Numbered from the stretch's first letter, positions 1 to 6,238 are shown. The stretch: DNA of 7,229 bases from Thermoplasmata archaeon (GCA_030606465.1 JAUWGL010000038.1:1-7229), one strand, 5' to 3'. Program-made: numbers and translations. Notes: a model not told the origin generated them from the sequence alone.

Positions 1-1224
1 CAAGTTTTTGAGGGAACAAAGGGTCTTGATACTGATAAAACCTCAGCTCGTTTCATTGGAGAAACCATGAAACTTGGTGTTTCTAAGGAGATGCTAGGTC
101 GTGTTTTTGATGGAACCGGTAACCCAATTGATGATGCTCCAGCGATTATTCCTGAGGATAGGAGAGATATCAATGGGAACCCAATAAATCCTTATGCTAG
201 GGAGTACCCTCAAGAGTTTATTCAAACTGGTATTTCTACGATTGATGGGCTTAATACACTTGTTCGTGGTCAGAAACTGCCGATTTTTTCAGGAGCAGGG
301 TTGCCTCATAATGAGATTGCTGCGCAGATTGCTAGACAGGCAAAGGTTCTTGGTAAAGAGGAAAAATTTGCTGTGGTTTTCTGTGCTATGGGTATAACCT
401 CTGAAGAGGCTAATCTTTTCATTCGTGATTTTGAAAATACTGGTGCTCTTGAAAGAACGGTTATGTTTCTGAATCTTGCAGATGATCCTACTATTGAACG
501 GGTGATTCTTCCACGTATGGCTCTTACCTGTGCGGAGTATCTTGCTTTTGATCTTGACATGCAAGTTCTTGTTATTCTAACTGATCTTACTAATTATGCT
601 GAGGCTCTTCGTGAAATAGCAGCAGCAAGAGAGGAAGTCCCTGGGAGAAGAGGATACCCTGGTTACATGTATACTGATCTTGCAACTATCTATGAACGTG
701 CTGGTAGAATCAAAGGTAAAAAAGGATCAATTACTCAGATTCCGATGCTTACTATGCCTGATGATGATATCACGCATCCTATTCCTGATCTTACTGGTTA
801 TATTACTGAGGGGCAAATCGTTCTTGAACGAGGGCTTCATAAAAAAGGTATCTTTCCACCAATTGCTGTTTTACCATGTTTGTCTCGTCTGATGGATAGA
901 GGTATCGGTGAGGGTAGAACACGTGCTGATCATGCTGATGTTTCAAATCAGCTTTATGCTGCTTATGCTGAAGGATGTGACCTTCGTGATCTAGTATCAA
1001 TTGTTGGTGAAGATGCATTGTCTGATAGAGATAGAAAATTATTTAATTTCGCTTATGAGTTTGAAAAAAGATTTGTTTCACAAGGTAGTCATGAGGATAG
1101 AAGCATTGAACAAACGCTTACTATTGGTTGGGAGCTTTTTTCGGGTTTACCTGTTTCTGAGCTTAAAAAAATAGATGAAAAATACATTAAAAAATATCTT
1201 CCAAAAAAACAGAAAGAAGAGTAA
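1..1224 (+). CDS. atpB: A-type ATP synthase subunit B (5'-truncated by window edge)
   Basis: This is the non-catalytic, regulatory nucleotide-site subunit of the A1 head of the archaeal ATP synthase, which alternates with catalytic subunit A in the A3B3 ring on the cytoplasmic side of the membrane. The reading frame is open from base 1. An internal ATG at 67 is not the true start, because the 22 codons before it ([18 protein letters not shown]...) match the family. The visible 407 residues compare with about 455-465 usual, so roughly 50 N-terminal residues are missing. Seen: the [12 protein letters not shown] segment, the degenerate P-loop [11 protein letters not shown] (about residues 97-107 of the visible part) that marks B rather than [15 protein letters not shown], the [18 protein letters not shown] block, and the C-terminal [24 protein letters not shown] region. 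Subunit D starts 5 bases after the stop, so they are surely one operon. The lack of GKT in the P-loop is normal for B. Confidence 0.98.
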   Translation, partial: QVFEGTKGLDTDKTSARFIGETMKLGVSKEMLGRVFDGTGNPIDDAPAIIPEDRRDINGNPINPYAREYPQEFIQTGISTIDGLNTLVRGQKLPIFSGAGLPHNEIAAQIARQAKVLGKEEKFAVVFCAMGITSEEANLFIRDFENTGALERTVMFLNLADDPTIERVILPRMALTCAEYLAFDLDMQVLVILTDLTNYAEALREIAAAREEVPGRRGYPGYMYTDLATIYERAGRIKGKKGSITQIPMLTMPDDDITHPIPDLTGYITEGQIVLERGLHKKGIFPPIAVLPCLSRLMDRGIGEGRTRADHADVSNQLYAAYAEGCDLRDLVSIVGEDALSDRDRKLFNFAYEFEKRFVSQGSHEDRSIEQTLTIGWELFSGLPVSELKKIDEKYIKKYLPKKQKEE

Positions 1225-1229
1225 TTGAA

Positions 1230-1874
1230 ATGGTTGAACAAATACTTGAGGGTGTAAGCCCTACAAGAATGGAACTGCTTGAAATCCGGAAAAAACTTGT
1301 GTTAGCTGAAAAAGGACATAAGCTTCTAGAAGAAAAACGTGATGTCTTGGTTGAACGGTTTTTTGCCATAATCGAAAAAAGAAACCAGCTATCACAGGAA
1401 ATAGATGAAGATTTCAAAGATGCTTTTTTATCGCTTATTGGTTCTCAGATGATAATGGGTGAAAAAAAAGTAGAAGATATTTCATATTTGTCAGAAGATA
1501 TCGGTGAGATATCCTTTGAAACTGATAATATTATGGGTGTGAAAATACCTAAGATGAATGCAGGTGAAATTAAAACAGATATGAAAATAACTTATGGTTT
1601 TTTTGAAACCTGTGCTAAACTTGATGATGCTCAGAAAAAATTCAACAGTCTTATATCAAAATTAATCTTATTAGCTGATCTTGAGGGTGGTATTAAATCT
1701 CTAACTGTTGAAATAGAGAAAACCAAGCGAAGAGTCAACGTCCTTGAAAACAATCTTATTCCTAAACTTTGGGGTACCCGTAAATATATTGAAATGCAAC
1801 TTGAGGAACGGGAAAGGGAGGATTTCTTCCGTAGGAAACGGATTAAAGCAATATTGGAATCAAAAAAGGCGTAA
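1230..1874 (+). CDS. atpD: A-type ATP synthase subunit D (central stalk)
   Basis: Subunit D is the rotor shaft of the archaeal ATP synthase, the counterpart of F-type gamma. Its N- and C-terminal helices form a coiled coil that turns inside the A3B3 head and couples to subunit F and the membrane ring. The 214 residues fit the family length of about 200-215. Seen: the N-terminal signature SPTRMELLEIRKKLVLAEKGHKLLEEKRD (residues 10-38), a less conserved middle (about 60-130), and the C-terminal helix with RRVNVLENNLIPKL (167-180), then TRKYIEMQLEEREREDFFRRKRIK (183-206). The ATG at 1230 lies 5 bases after the subunit B stop and the signature starts close behind it, so the start is secure. No strong Shine-Dalgarno is visible, and translation is probably coupled to atpB. 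B followed by D is the common order in archaeal ATPase operons. Confidence 0.97.
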   Translation: MVEQILEGVSPTRMELLEIRKKLVLAEKGHKLLEEKRDVLVERFFAIIEKRNQLSQEIDEDFKDAFLSLIGSQMIMGEKKVEDISYLSEDIGEISFETDNIMGVKIPKMNAGEIKTDMKITYGFFETCAKLDDAQKKFNSLISKLILLADLEGGIKSLTVEIEKTKRRVNVLENNLIPKLWGTRKYIEMQLEEREREDFFRRKRIKAILESKKA

Positions 1875-1879
1875 TAATT

Positions 1880-2032
1880 ATGACTGCTTTAGAAGATGAC
1901 CCGATAGTTGGGAGATTTTTTGATACTCCTGAGAAAAAAGCAAAATGGTTGGTCCGACTTAAAATAGGATATATTCTTTGGATAGTTTTTATGATAATAG
2001 GAATAGTTACAATTCTAATTCTAAGTTTTTAA
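1880..2032 (+). CDS. Small single-span membrane protein at the end of the ATP synthase operon (50 aa)
   Basis: A 50-codon frame begins 5 bases after the atpD stop, the same spacing as between atpB and atpD, so it is most likely the last gene of the ATPase transcript. Residues 1-28 (MTALEDDPIVGRFFDTPEKK...) are hydrophilic and become basic (KK, K, R, K) just before a hydrophobic stretch from about residue 29 to the C-terminus at 50. That is enough for one membrane helix, and the charge pattern predicts the N-terminus in the cytoplasm, like a tail-anchored protein. Known: Methanosarcina ATPase operons carry a small hydrophobic gene, ahaG, after ahaD. This frame occupies the same place, but I cannot show homology. 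Inference: a minor ATPase-associated or assembly factor. It could be a chance frame, but the tight spacing, the composition and the stop just before a convergent gene argue for a real gene. No clear ribosome-binding site is seen. Confidence 0.7.
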   Translation: MTALEDDPIVGRFFDTPEKKAKWLVRLKIGYILWIVFMIIGIVTILILSF

Positions 2033-2050
2033 AAAGAAAAGAAAAAAGAA
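2031..2050 (-). terminator. T-rich termination tract of the 156-aa membrane protein gene
   Basis: On the - strand this stretch is almost pure T, broken only by three single C residues, and begins 10 bases after the stop of the leftward gene. T-rich tracts on the non-template strand, without an obligatory hairpin, are the known intrinsic termination signal in archaea. The preceding rightward operon ends in a short TTTTT run (2026-2030) inside its last codons. A 6-bp inverted repeat (ATGGGA 2052-2057 with TCCCAT 2073-2078) is too loose to be called a terminator hairpin. Confidence 0.55.
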
Positions 2051-2060
2051 GATGGGATGT

Positions 2061-2531
2061 TTAAACGTCTTTTCCCATATCCCAGATAGATTTTATTGCC
2101 AATATGCCTACAATTGGAGCTACGAATATCGCTAGACTAAATGTTACTCCTGAAAGTAGAGAACCTATCCATGGCTCTAAAGCCATTGTCATACCGATGC
2201 CAACTCCACCTGAGAATACGCCGCCCATTACTATTAGTCCTATTCCTGCTAGTAAAAATCCAGGTGTTTCTTGTTTAGTAATCGTTCCTCTTCCTATGGC
2301 TGCAAGTAATCCTACGATAGCACCGAGTATTGCTAGTACCCATGCTACTGCTCCACCTGTTTCTGTGGTAAAGAATATATCTTTCTCCAACTCTGATCGT
2401 TTGGCTGGATCATCTTCGTTTATCACTGCTTCCATTGTTGATGCATGGACAATGCCAACAAGGAGTGCTATTATTATACCGATCAAAAATGCGTAGCTTC
2501 CTAGCTTTAGCAACATATCGCTTTTTGCCAT
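2061..2531 (-). CDS. Four-helix membrane protein of unknown function (156 aa)
   Basis: I do not recognise the family. The 156 residues show four hydrophobic segments: about 9-29, 59-79, 90-114 and 121-147. A short charged loop (EDDPAKRSELEKD, about 40-51) lies between the first two. Small residues are abundant in helices 2-4 (AILGAIVGLLAAIG, GGVFSGGVGIG), which suggests tightly packed helices. There is no signal peptide cleavage site, metal motif or known enzymatic signature. The start is well supported by a GGAGG ribosome-binding site 9 bases upstream. The gene stands alone, convergent with the ATP synthase operon and divergent from lon, and its T-rich terminator follows the stop. Possible roles are a small-molecule or ion-handling membrane protein, or a partner of the membrane-bound Lon next door; both are guesses from position only. 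The codon-by-codon membrane pattern makes a real gene very likely. Confidence 0.85.
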   Translation of the reverse strand: MAKSDMLLKLGSYAFLIGIIIALLVGIVHASTMEAVINEDDPAKRSELEKDIFFTTETGGAVAWVLAILGAIVGLLAAIGRGTITKQETPGFLLAGIGLIVMGGVFSGGVGIGMTMALEPWIGSLLSGVTFSLAIFVAPIVGILAIKSIWDMGKDV

Positions 2532-2540
2532 TTATTTTTT

Positions 2541-2545
2541 CCTCC
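2541..2545 (-). promoter_or_regulatory. Shine-Dalgarno GGAGG of the 156-aa membrane protein
   Basis: GGAGG on the - strand, 9 bases before the ATG at 2531. It fixes the start of the membrane protein gene and implies a leadered mRNA. Confidence 0.75.
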
Positions 2546-2590
2546 GTCCTTATTTTTTATAAGTTTTATCAAGCTTCAAATAAATCAAAG

Positions 2591-2598
2591 TTTATAAA
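2591..2598 (-). promoter_or_regulatory. Probable TATA box for the 156-aa membrane protein gene
   Basis: TTTATAAA, read on the - strand, lies about 60 bases upstream of the start codon. An archaeal start site about 25 bases downstream of the box would give a leader of roughly 35 bases that contains the GGAGG site. A second, stronger-looking TATA-like run at about 2550-2560 (ATAAAAAATA on -) would start transcription almost at the ATG and exclude the Shine-Dalgarno. I therefore favour the distal box, though both may be used. Confidence 0.4.
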
Positions 2599-2652
2599 TG
2601 TTTCTAGTTTTTCAAGAAATCCCACAATAGGTTTAGGATGTTCTTTATTTAG

Positions 2653-2704
2653 CTTTAAAAGAAAAATTGATATAGGATACAGCTATACAAAAGTGGGATA
2701 AAAG
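2653..2704 (+). promoter_or_regulatory. Probable lon promoter region with several TATA-like elements
   Basis: Three A/T-rich TATA-like elements lie on the + strand ahead of lon: CTTTAAAAG (2653-2661), CTATACAAA (2683-2691) and GATAAAAG (2697-2704). With start sites about 25 bases downstream they would place the mRNA 5' end near 2683, 2713 or 2726. All are compatible with the GTG codons at 2718 or 2727, or with the ATG at 2820. A 5-bp inverted repeat (TATAG 2671-2675, CTATA 2683-2687, 7-base spacer) and a wider 7-bp one (2619-2625 with 2693-2699) overlap this area and could be regulator sites. I cannot choose between the boxes by eye. Confidence 0.35.
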
Positions 2705-2717
2705 CTACCTGTGAAGA

Positions 2718-4856
2718 GTGTTAACTGTGTATGTAAAGGATCTTTCAGAAAAAGTGGATAAACTGCTAGACGAACATGAAAATAATAAAAACAATGGCAC
2801 AGAAGAAAAGGGACATGAGATGAAGCCTGTCAATGAATGGATTAAATCTCAGAATTTTGAAACAACAGCAGATATTAAGGTTCCTGAGATTTTATTGGAT
2901 CAAGTTATAGGTCAGGATAAATCTGTTGATATTGTTAGGAAGGCTGCAGAGCAAAAACGTCATGTTATGCTTATTGGTGATCCTGGAACTGGTAAGTCTA
3001 TGGTTGCTAGAGCTATGACTACTTTTTTACGTAAGGAAGAACTTGAGGACATTATTGCTTATCCTAATAATGATGATTCAAATACGCCACATATCAGGGT
3101 TGTTCCTGGTGGGAAGGCAAATGAGATTGTTAAGGCTCAGAGAAATGAGGCAAAAAAGAAGAAAGAACAGCAAAGCAGTATGATTGTATCAATAGCTATT
3201 ATGATTTTACTTCTCGCAGGTTTTGCAGCGTTTTATCCATTGTTTTCAGATCCGCCGGGTGAAGCTCATATTGAGTATCTGATTTTTGGTGCTATTGCTG
3301 CGTTTATGATATTCCTGATTTTTTCAAGAGGGGCATTAACACAAAGGAATACGTTACAAAATGTTCCTAAAATTTTGGTAGCTCATGAAAAAAGTGATAA
3401 GCCGCCGTTTATTGAGGCAACTGCTGCGCATTCTGGTGCTTTACTTGGTGATGTACGTCATGATCCCTTTCAATCTGCAGGTCTTGAAACACCACCTCAT
3501 CAACTTGTTGAAGCAGGGGCGATACATAAAGCCCATATGGGCGTGTTGTATATCGATGAGATTAATACGCTTAATTTGCCATCTCAGCAGCATCTTTTAA
3601 CAGCTATTCAGGAGAGAAAATTTCAGATTACAGGTCAATCTGAACGTAGTTTTGGTGCTATGGTGAAAACAGAGCCTGTGCCATGTGATTTTATTTTGGT
3701 TTCAGCTGGTAATCTTGATGCGCTTAGAGGTATGCATCCTGCGTTGCGTTCACGTATTCGTGGTTATGGTTATGAGATTTATTTGAATAGTCGTATGGAT
3801 GATAATGATGAAAACAGGACGAAGCTTATTCGTTTTGTTGCTCAAGAGGTTACAAAAGATGGGAAAATCTCTCATTTTGACAGGGATGCTGTTGCTGAGA
3901 TTATTCATGAGGCTAGACGTCGTGCTGGTATAAAGGGTAAATTGTCACTGCGTCTTCGTGAGCTTGGTGGTCTTATCAGAGCTGCTGGGGATTTAGCATA
4001 TGAAACAAATAGTAAGATTGTGACTCAGGATCATGTTATACAAGCGAAGAAAATAGCGAAATCTCTTGAGCAGCAGGTGGTAGATAGAGCTATTGAACAA
4101 CGTAAGGGTTATCGTTCTTTTAAAACAGAAGGTGAAGAAGTTGGTGTTGTCAATGGTTTGGCTGTTCATTCTGCTGATCCATCTATGGGTGAGTTCAGTG
4201 GTCTTGTGTTGCCTATTGTTGCTGAGGTTACACCTGCTGGTTCTCGGTCTGAGGGGAAGATTATAGCTACGGGTAAGCTTGGTGATATAGCTAAAGAATC
4301 TGTTCTTAATATTTCTGCGATTATCAAAAAATATATGGGTAAGGATATTTCTAATCATGATATTCATATTCAGTTTATTGGGACTTATGAAGGAGTGGAG
4401 GGGGATTCAGCTAGTTTATCTGTTATAACTGCTGTTGTATCCGCCATGGAAAACGTTCCAGTACGTCAGGATGTTGCCATGACGGGTTCCCTAAGTATTC
4501 GAGGGACGGTACTACCTATTGGTGGTGCTACTGCTAAGGTAGAAGCAGCAGCAGATGCAGGTATTAAAAAAGTTATTGTTCCAAAGGCTAATCTTAGAGA
4601 TGTTTTTATAGAAGATAAATACAAAGATAAAATAGAAGTTGTACCTGTAGAAACATTAACAGATGTTATTGAACATGCTCTTGTTGGTAGTGGTAAACAA
4701 AACCTGCTAAAAAATTTGAAGGATATGAAACCTCCAAAGGTTTCAGCTAAAATCGAGTTAGAATCAGAAGAAAAAATGTCAGCTCAGCAGGATTTCAAAA
4801 AGAAAAAAGAACAAACAAGCAGTAGTGTATGTAGCCCTTCTGAAGAAAAAGATTAA
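2718..4856 (+). CDS. lon: Archaeal Lon protease, membrane-anchored ATP-dependent (LonB)
   Basis: This is an ATP-dependent serine protease of the archaeal LonB type, an AAA+ ring that unfolds and degrades proteins while held to the cytoplasmic face of the membrane. Counting from the GTG at 2718 (712 aa), it shows Walker A GDPGTGKS (87-94), two membrane helices inserted in the AAA+ domain (about 155-176 and 183-202), Walker B VLYIDE (276-281), sensor-1 SAGN (329-332), arginine-finger candidates in ALRSRIRG (342-349) and a sensor-2 helix [13 protein letters not shown] (411-423). The protease domain has catalytic Ser564 in EGDSAS and Lys607 in GATAK. The spacing of 43 matches Lon dyads of known structure. 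The start is uncertain: GTG 2718 follows an in-frame stop by one codon, while ATG 2820 (678 aa, MKPVNEWIK...) fits the usual family N-terminus better. A charged tail of about 55 residues after EHALV is longer than usual. It forms its own unit, divergent from the 156-aa membrane protein gene. Confidence 0.97.
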   Translation: MLTVYVKDLSEKVDKLLDEHENNKNNGTEEKGHEMKPVNEWIKSQNFETTADIKVPEILLDQVIGQDKSVDIVRKAAEQKRHVMLIGDPGTGKSMVARAMTTFLRKEELEDIIAYPNNDDSNTPHIRVVPGGKANEIVKAQRNEAKKKKEQQSSMIVSIAIMILLLAGFAAFYPLFSDPPGEAHIEYLIFGAIAAFMIFLIFSRGALTQRNTLQNVPKILVAHEKSDKPPFIEATAAHSGALLGDVRHDPFQSAGLETPPHQLVEAGAIHKAHMGVLYIDEINTLNLPSQQHLLTAIQERKFQITGQSERSFGAMVKTEPVPCDFILVSAGNLDALRGMHPALRSRIRGYGYEIYLNSRMDDNDENRTKLIRFVAQEVTKDGKISHFDRDAVAEIIHEARRRAGIKGKLSLRLRELGGLIRAAGDLAYETNSKIVTQDHVIQAKKIAKSLEQQVVDRAIEQRKGYRSFKTEGEEVGVVNGLAVHSADPSMGEFSGLVLPIVAEVTPAGSRSEGKIIATGKLGDIAKESVLNISAIIKKYMGKDISNHDIHIQFIGTYEGVEGDSASLSVITAVVSAMENVPVRQDVAMTGSLSIRGTVLPIGGATAKVEAAADAGIKKVIVPKANLRDVFIEDKYKDKIEVVPVETLTDVIEHALVGSGKQNLLKNLKDMKPPKVSAKIELESEEKMSAQQDFKKKKEQTSSSVCSPSEEKD

Positions 4857-4883
4857 TTTTTGTTAAAAAACAGTTTTTAATTT
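4857..4883 (+). terminator. T-rich region after lon
   Basis: Directly after the lon stop come two T runs (4857-4861 and 4874-4878). The 7-bp inverted repeat TTAAAAA (4863-4869) and TTTTTAA (4874-4880) has a 4-base loop. The T runs suit archaeal intrinsic termination. The hairpin is all A/T and probably secondary. Confidence 0.4.
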
Positions 4884-4908
4884 GGTTATTCTTTTAAAAA
4901 GCAATAAA

Positions 4909-4917
4909 AAATATAAA
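4909..4917 (+). promoter_or_regulatory. TATA box candidate for the macro-domain gene
   Basis: The hexamer TATAAA at 4912-4917, in an A-rich context, lies 43 bases ahead of the ATG at 4960. A start site about 25 bases downstream would give a leader of roughly 20 bases carrying the GGGGGT ribosome-binding site. An alternative box, CTTTTAAAAAG near 4891-4901, would give a longer leader that also includes the AGGAGG at 4926-4931. Confidence 0.4.
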
Positions 4918-4948
4918 CTTATAATAGGAGGATGAAATATATTATAAT

Positions 4949-4954
4949 GGGGGT
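4949..4954 (+). promoter_or_regulatory. Ribosome-binding site of the macro-domain gene (GGGGGT)
   Basis: GGGGGT sits 5 bases before the ATG at 4960. It is a non-canonical but well placed Shine-Dalgarno. A perfect AGGAGG (4926-4931) lies further upstream but is 28 bases from the ATG, too far to serve it directly. An in-frame TAA at 4954-4956 rules out any earlier start. Confidence 0.5.
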
Positions 4955-4959
4955 AAAAA

Positions 4960-5496
4960 ATGACTAAGGTAAAAATTGGGAGTTCTTTTTTAGAGTTAAT
5001 AAAAGGTGACATAACAAAGCAAAATACTGATGCTATTGTTAATGCAGCGAACAATCGATTAGCTCCGGGTGGAGGAGCATCCGGTGCAATACACAGAGCA
5101 GCAGGTTCAGAACTCTGGGAAGAATGCAAAACATTAGATGGATGTAAAACTGGAGAAGCAAAAATAACAAAAGGATATCAGCTTCCTGCTTCTTATGTTA
5201 TCCATACTGTAGGACCAATATATTCTGGTTTATCTGCTGATCCTATTAAACTTGCTTCATGTTATAGAGAAAGCCTGAATCTTGCTGAGAAAAACAACAT
5301 ACGAAGTATTTCTTTCCTGGCAATAAGCACTGGGGTATTTGGTTATCCTGCAGAGGAAGCAGCGAAAATTGCTCTAGAGACAATCTTAGACTGGTTGAAA
5401 CAAAACCCAAAGGTGAAATTGGTTCGATTTGTTCTTTTTGATTCAAAAAGCTTGGAGATACATGAAAAGGTTTTGAATGATATGGATATAAGCTAA
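4960..5496 (+). CDS. Stand-alone macro-domain protein, MacroD/YmdB-like ADP-ribose binding
   Basis: A single macro domain of 178 residues fills the protein. Macro domains of this type bind ADP-ribose, and many remove ADP-ribose from proteins or deacetylate O-acetyl-ADP-ribose in the cytoplasm. Seen: GDIT (16-19) with the Asp that contacts adenine, DAIVNAANN (24-32), the phosphate/ribose loop PGGGASGAIHRAAG (36-49), YVIHTVGPIYSG (79-90) and the second loop STGVFGYP (123-130). The sequence resembles MacroD/YmdB (GAIHRAAG, HTVGPIY) more than Af1521. Odd point: MacroD-type enzymes usually have Asp where this protein has Ser41 (GGGASG versus GGGVDG). His45, corresponding to the conserved active-site His, is kept. 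Binding is therefore well supported, but hydrolase activity is uncertain. It lies between lon and the zinc-ribbon/alba pair, with its own promoter-like region. No ADP-ribosyltransferase or toxin partner is visible next to it. Confidence 0.93.
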   Translation: MTKVKIGSSFLELIKGDITKQNTDAIVNAANNRLAPGGGASGAIHRAAGSELWEECKTLDGCKTGEAKITKGYQLPASYVIHTVGPIYSGLSADPIKLASCYRESLNLAEKNNIRSISFLAISTGVFGYPAEEAAKIALETILDWLKQNPKVKLVRFVLFDSKSLEIHEKVLNDMDIS

Positions 5497-5523
5497 ACAA
5501 TCTAATACTGGAAGACAGAAAAT

Positions 5524-5540
5524 GTTATAAGTATAATAAA
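5524..5540 (+). promoter_or_regulatory. TATA-like promoter for the zinc-ribbon/alba pair
   Basis: Two overlapping A/T elements, GTTATAAG and TATAATAAA, lie 37-53 bases ahead of the ATG at 5577. Initiation about 25 bases downstream, near 5560, leaves a leader of about 17 bases that holds the GAGGT ribosome-binding site. Confidence 0.4.
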
Positions 5541-5563
5541 TGGTAGATGGATAAAAAAGGGAA

Positions 5564-5568
5564 GAGGT
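5564..5568 (+). promoter_or_regulatory. Shine-Dalgarno GAGGT of the zinc-ribbon gene
   Basis: GAGGT with 8 bases to the ATG at 5577 matches the archaeal 16S anti-Shine-Dalgarno and fixes the start. Confidence 0.65.
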
Positions 5569-5576
5569 TCTGAGAA

Positions 5577-5801
5577 ATGGCGGAGGATAAAAAAGAAACA
5601 TACGATGTAAGATTATTATGTCGAAATTGTGACCATGATTGGATAGAAAACGTAAAAAGAGGCATGTATGTAAGATATGAGAAAGACAACAATTATATGA
5701 TAAACAGAGGAGACACTCATAAAAAACGAAAGTTCTTTACATGTCCAAGTTGTGGTGCTCATAAGAAAATAGCAAGATTGTCTACAAAGGGTTATAGATG
5801 A
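5577..5801 (+). CDS. Small basic zinc-ribbon protein of unknown function (74 aa)
   Basis: I do not recognise a named family. The 74 residues carry two CxxC knuckles, CRNC (15-18) and CPSC (56-59), the pattern of a four-Cys zinc ribbon whose fingers are joined by about 37 residues. The linker and the C-terminus are rich in Lys and Arg (VKRGMYVRYEK, THKKRKFF, AHKKIARLSTKGYR), giving a clearly positive protein. The flanks of the first knuckle, RLLCRNCDHDW, and the last, FTCPSCGAHKK, look like those of small archaeal RNA- or DNA-binding zinc ribbons. It starts with a good GAGGT ribosome-binding site and ends 33 bases before alba on the same strand, with no T-rich terminator between them. They are therefore probably co-transcribed. 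Inference: a nucleic-acid or ribosome-associated accessory factor. No catalytic feature is visible. Confidence 0.88.
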   Translation: MAEDKKETYDVRLLCRNCDHDWIENVKRGMYVRYEKDNNYMINRGDTHKKRKFFTCPSCGAHKKIARLSTKGYR

Positions 5802-5817
5802 TAAAAATTTGTATATT

Positions 5818-5827
5818 GGGAGGTTGA
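5818..5827 (+). promoter_or_regulatory. Strong Shine-Dalgarno of alba
   Basis: GGGAGGTTGA is the best ribosome-binding site in the window, close to the full anti-Shine-Dalgarno complement and 7 bases before the ATG at 5835. It agrees with the high expression expected of a chromatin protein. Confidence 0.75.
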
Positions 5828-5834
5828 GAAGATT

Positions 5835-6137
5835 ATGGCTAAAGAAACAACAGGTGAAAAAGCAGATGAAAACACAGTATTCGTTGGGAATAAACCTGCG
5901 ATGAGTTATGTGCTGGCGATAGTAACTCAGTTTAAAAACTCTGATGAGGTTGTGATAAAAGCTCGTGGTAGAGCGATTAGTAAAGCAGTAGACGCAGCAG
6001 AGATAACAAGGAACAAGTTTGTAACAGATGCGAAAATCAAAGATATAAAAATTGGTACAGACAGTGTTGTTAATGAAGAAGGTAACAATTTTAATGTATC
6101 TTCGATTGAGATATATTTGACTGCTGGAAAAAAATGA
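5835..6137 (+). CDS. alba: DNA/RNA-binding protein Alba
   Basis: Alba is a small dimeric chromatin protein of archaea that coats and bridges DNA and also binds RNA. The 100 residues follow the family closely: [19 protein letters not shown] (15-33), the highly conserved [25 protein letters not shown] (38-62) that carries the nucleic-acid contact and dimer surface, the beta-hairpin around residues 76-87 that reaches into the minor groove, and the final strand [13 protein letters not shown] (88-100). The acidic, polar N-terminal tail (residues 2-13) is somewhat longer than in Sulfolobus Alba. The Lys16-Lys17 pair of Sulfolobus aligns with Asn19-Lys20, so the acetylated Lys16 is absent, as I recall also for many euryarchaeal Albas. 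It follows the zinc-ribbon gene by 33 bases with a strong own ribosome-binding site, and a T-rich terminator lies about 80 bases after the stop. Confidence 0.98.
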   Translation: MAKETTGEKADENTVFVGNKPAMSYVLAIVTQFKNSDEVVIKARGRAISKAVDAAEITRNKFVTDAKIKDIKIGTDSVVNEEGNNFNVSSIEIYLTAGKK

Positions 6138-6215
6138 GATTAGAGAACCTGAGGGCGATGAAAACCAGAGGGTTAAACAAGTATTGAAGTCAAATAGTTA
6201 TAACAGGGATGAAAA

Positions 6216-6226
6216 TTTTTTATTTT
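6216..6226 (+). terminator. T-rich terminator after alba
   Basis: TTTTTTATTTT on the + strand, about 80 bases after the alba stop and just before the 3' end of the convergent permease gene. This is a typical archaeal T-tract terminator. The 80 bases between (6138-6215) hold no supported gene. The A run just before the T tract could serve weakly for the leftward ABC operon. Confidence 0.55.
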
Positions 6227-6238
6227 GGCACATTAGTT

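Noticed and set aside
291..324. Missing Walker A lysine in ATP synthase subunit B
   Set aside because: The degenerate P-loop is the normal state of the non-catalytic B subunit and does not indicate a pseudogene.
803..1018. Antisense frame inside atpB, and similar antisense or shifted frames inside lon, the macro gene and the permease
   Set aside because: All lie within strongly conserved coding sequence, lack ribosome-binding sites and resemble no protein family. They are frame shadows.
2104..2496. A 130-codon + strand frame opposite the four-helix membrane protein
   Set aside because: Its translation is Pro/Ser/Ile/Thr-rich with no ribosome-binding site, as expected for the antisense of a hydrophobic gene. 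The - strand gene has a good start, membrane pattern and terminator.
2619..2699. tRNA-like geometry: 7-bp outer stem, 81 bases in total, an inner 5-bp stem with 7-base loop
   Set aside because: The inner stem is not adjacent to the outer one, there is no TTCRA T-loop or D-arm consensus on either strand, and no cloverleaf can be drawn.
6134..6187. 17-codon frame overlapping the alba stop, and a possible C/D-box sRNA (CTGA followed by CGATGA near 6150-6161)
   Set aside because: The frame is very short with no ribosome-binding site. The C and D boxes at the outer ends are poor (ATGAGAT, TTGA), so neither a gene nor an sRNA can be supported by eye.
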